NCBI GenBank assembly: GCA_012800625.1
Contig: JAAZIY010000046.1
Coordinates: 1 to 6,626 of the forward strand
From: Lentisphaerota bacterium
GTDB lineage: Bacteria; Verrucomicrobiota; Lentisphaeria; Oligosphaerales; Oligosphaeraceae
DNA: 6,626 nt
Direction: 5' to 3'
Of the stretch, positions 5,714 to 6,626 are shown piece after piece. Position 1 is the stretch's first letter. Each line of letters starts with the position of its first letter. Position numbers and translations under genes: made by a program. The notes under the pieces are model-generated. The model made no database searches and had not been told where the DNA came from. It worked only from the letters and a program-made list of their open reading frames with translations.

Positions 5714-6091
5714 TCAGGCCTTCCACAGGCCGTGCAGATTACAGAACTCCCTGGCGCTGACCTTCTCGGCCTTCACCGGGAAAAAGGCTACCGGCTCCAT
5801 GCCCGGCTTCAGGAACTGCTTGTAGGAGATACCGTCGGCGAGCAGTTCTATCCACTGGATATAGTGCTCTTCCTGCATGGGATGCAAGGTGCTACCCACA
5901 GTGACCTTCCAACCATCCTCGGTTTTCTCGAGCATGGGCACATGCTTTTCGTTTTTGAAATCGGCGGTGCGTTCCTCCTGCAGTTTCAAAACTTCGCCGT
6001 TCAAGCTCAGCTCAGTGGCCTCGCCTTCCAACACTTCCACGCATTGCGCCTGCACGCCTATTTTAGCAAAAATCACGTTGCCTTTACACAT
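5714..6091 (-). CDS. dfx: Superoxide reductase (desulfoferrodoxin family) lacking the desulforedoxin Fe site
   Basis: This 125-residue cytoplasmic enzyme reduces superoxide to hydrogen peroxide without making oxygen, the usual superoxide defence of anaerobes. The catalytic Fe(His)4Cys site is complete: EKHVP with His50 (and the conserved Lys49), HPM with His70, HYIQW with His76, and CNLHGLWKA with Cys117 and His120. The length and the EVLEGE...GEVLKL text match two-iron desulfoferrodoxins. However, the N-terminal rubredoxin-like domain has none of its four cysteines: by alignment they are Ile11, Gln14, Leu30 and Asn31. The only other cysteines are Cys2 and Cys17. It is thus a class III-like enzyme, as described for Treponema pallidum, with a retained but metal-free N-domain. 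AAAGGAG 6 nt upstream supports ATG 6091. An inverted repeat at 6125-6144 is a candidate operator. The LmbE gene follows 87 bp downstream. Confidence 0.95.
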   Translation of the reverse strand: MCKGNVIFAKIGVQAQCVEVLEGEATELSLNGEVLKLQEERTADFKNEKHVPMLEKTEDGWKVTVGSTLHPMQEEHYIQWIELLADGISYKQFLKPGMEPVAFFPVKAEKVSAREFCNLHGLWKA

Positions 6092-6097
6092 GTTTGA

Positions 6098-6104
6098 CTC
6101 CTTT
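6098..6104 (-). promoter_or_regulatory. Ribosome binding site of the superoxide reductase
   Basis: The minus strand reads AAAGGAG, 6 nt before the ATG at 6091. It is a strong Shine-Dalgarno and fixes the start. Confidence 0.8.
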
Positions 6105-6124
6105 GATTAACAAGTGAATGACGC

Positions 6125-6144
6125 TTTAGTTCCAGCGAACTAAA
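6125..6144. promoter_or_regulatory. Perfect 8-4-8 inverted repeat, candidate operator
   Basis: TTTAGTTC (6125-6132) and GAACTAAA (6137-6144) are perfect inverse copies around CAGC, starting 33 nt upstream of the superoxide reductase ATG. A weak -10-like TATAGA (minus strand, 6152-6147) lies just upstream. The size and symmetry suit a dimeric regulator of the MarR or similar type, but the regulator is unknown. It could also act as a leader hairpin. Confidence 0.45.
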
Positions 6145-6203
6145 TATCTATAATGTATTGCCGGAATAAAAAACAGCTAGCTCCAAAGGTGAAATTTTGT
6201 GTC

Positions 6204-6243
6204 AAACCTGGATTTCGTGAAGCGCAAAAGCAAATGCAGGTTT
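6204..6243. repeat. Imperfect 12-bp inverted repeat downstream of paaK
   Basis: The arms 6204-6215 and 6232-6243 pair at 11 of 12 positions (AAACCTGgATTT against its inverse) around a 16-nt loop. It lies between the paaK stop and the superoxide reductase. A T-run of only 3 follows on the minus strand, so termination is possible but not convincing. Confidence 0.4.
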
Positions 6244-6293
6244 TGGCCTGGAAGCTCTTCTTCCCCGTGCTTTTCTTCTTTTCTTCACCTTGA

Positions 6294-6332
6294 ACCACTA
6301 AAACACAGGAAGCCACACGAAGTCGTCTTCGT
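6294..6332 (+). repeat. 'Cac-naag' repeat and small hairpin after paaK
   Basis: The plus strand shows degenerate units cactaa, cacagga, cacacgaag, similar in style to the TTGGACACNAAG elements elsewhere in the window but lacking TTGGACAC itself. It ends in ACGAAG-tcgt-CTTCGT (6317-6332), a 6-bp hairpin about 30 nt after the paaK stop. The hairpin has no T-run and is too weak to call a terminator. Confidence 0.4.
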
Positions 6333-6362
6333 CTAAAAGGGGCATTTTTGCGTGGCATCCAT

Positions 6363-6626
6363 TTAATTTTTACGCAGGTCTTTGACACGCACGGCCTTGC
6401 CTTCGTTTTTAGGCAGGGTGCCAGGGTTTACCAGTTGCACTTTGGGGGTGACTTGCACCTCGTCGCGCATGGCGGCGGCGATGCGTTTACGCAGCAGTTC
6501 GAGCTTGGGAAACTGGTCGCTGAATGACTCGTGTTTTAGCTCGGCCTGCACCAGCATGAAGTCACCCTCCTCATTACTGTCGAGCGTGATCAGGTAATCT
6601 GAGCCGATTTCATTGATGCGCATCAA
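6363..6626 (-). CDS. paaK: Phenylacetate-CoA ligase (PaaK-type), C-terminal 87 residues
   Basis: This is the C-terminal end of an AMP-forming acyl-CoA ligase of the PaaK family, which makes phenylacetyl-CoA or a related aryl-CoA from acid, ATP and CoA. The visible part is the AMP-binding C-terminal subdomain: RINEIGSDYLITL, then a strand-helix stretch (ELLRKRIAAAMRDEV), ending in VQLVNPGTLPKNEGKAVRVKDLRKN. The ending 'PGTLP..EGKA.RV.D.R' is the hallmark of the family. The frame is open at the window edge; its first codon there is TTG and no real start is present, so about four fifths of the gene lie beyond 6626. In gut anaerobes such ligases often act on aryl acids from amino-acid fermentation, next to indolepyruvate:ferredoxin oxidoreductase genes; that neighbourhood is outside this window. 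Substrate is not decided. Confidence 0.88.
   Translation of the reverse strand: MMRINEIGSDYLITLDSNEEGDFMLVQAELKHESFSDQFPKLELLRKRIAAAMRDEVQVTPKVQLVNPGTLPKNEGKAVRVKDLRKN

Noticed and set aside
6200..6205. Perfect TTGACA (minus strand) as the -35 of the superoxide reductase promoter
   Set aside because: No acceptable -10 is found 15-19 nt downstream, and the hexamer overlaps an arm of the inverted repeat.
6140..6388. Small minus-strand open frame in the paaK to superoxide reductase gap
   Set aside because: It is Lys/Arg/Cys-rich with no family resemblance, starts inside the paaK end, has no ribosome site and runs through repeat sequence.

Overview
The window looks like ordinary chromosomal DNA from a strictly anaerobic bacterium of medium GC content. 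All six genes lie on the minus strand, so transcription runs from high to low coordinates. The organism cannot be named from this sequence. The EF-G resembles the type found in spirochaetes, planctomycetes and deltaproteobacteria. Superoxide reductase and a PaaK-type ligase point to an anaerobe. The LmbE/PIG-L protein and the intergenic 'cacNaag' repeats fit a PVC-group (Lentisphaerota-like) or spirochaete-like genome, but this is inference.

Layout from right to left, in the direction of transcription. At 6626-6363 is the 3' end of a phenylacetate-CoA ligase (paaK-type) gene. A 271-base gap follows, holding a 'cacNaag' repeat, an imperfect hairpin and a perfect 8-4-8 inverted repeat. At 6091-5714 is a superoxide reductase whose desulforedoxin iron site has lost all four cysteines. 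A leader with a very GC-rich hairpin precedes a LmbE/PIG-L Zn-dependent deacetylase at 5626-4811. At 4800-4626 is a dense intergenic stretch with a long inverted repeat, a 10-bp-periodic A-rich tract and a promoter candidate. At 4559-4113 is a GxxExxY-family (PD-(D/E)XK-like) protein with degenerate catalytic motifs. Two overlapping genes for CNNM/CBS/CorC-HlyC membrane proteins occupy 3900-2452 and 2458-1049. At 959-1 is the N-terminal part of elongation factor G (fusA).

How the genes relate. The two CNNM/CBS genes overlap by 7 bp, with a strong Shine-Dalgarno for the second inside the first. They are almost certainly translationally coupled and may form a heteromeric Mg/Co-type transport or resistance unit. 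Superoxide reductase and the LmbE protein are neighbours 87 bp apart and may share oxidative-stress or thiol context, but this is not shown. fusA and paaK are cut by the window edges.

The most unusual structure outside the genes is a family of short intergenic elements built on TTGGACAC-NAAG-NCACAC. It occurs at about 976-1014, 3914-3974 and 4676-4800, with a looser relative near 6294-6322. I found no convincing new multi-gene system. The best second-look items are the degenerate GxxExxY protein, the cysteine-less superoxide reductase and the intergenic element family.
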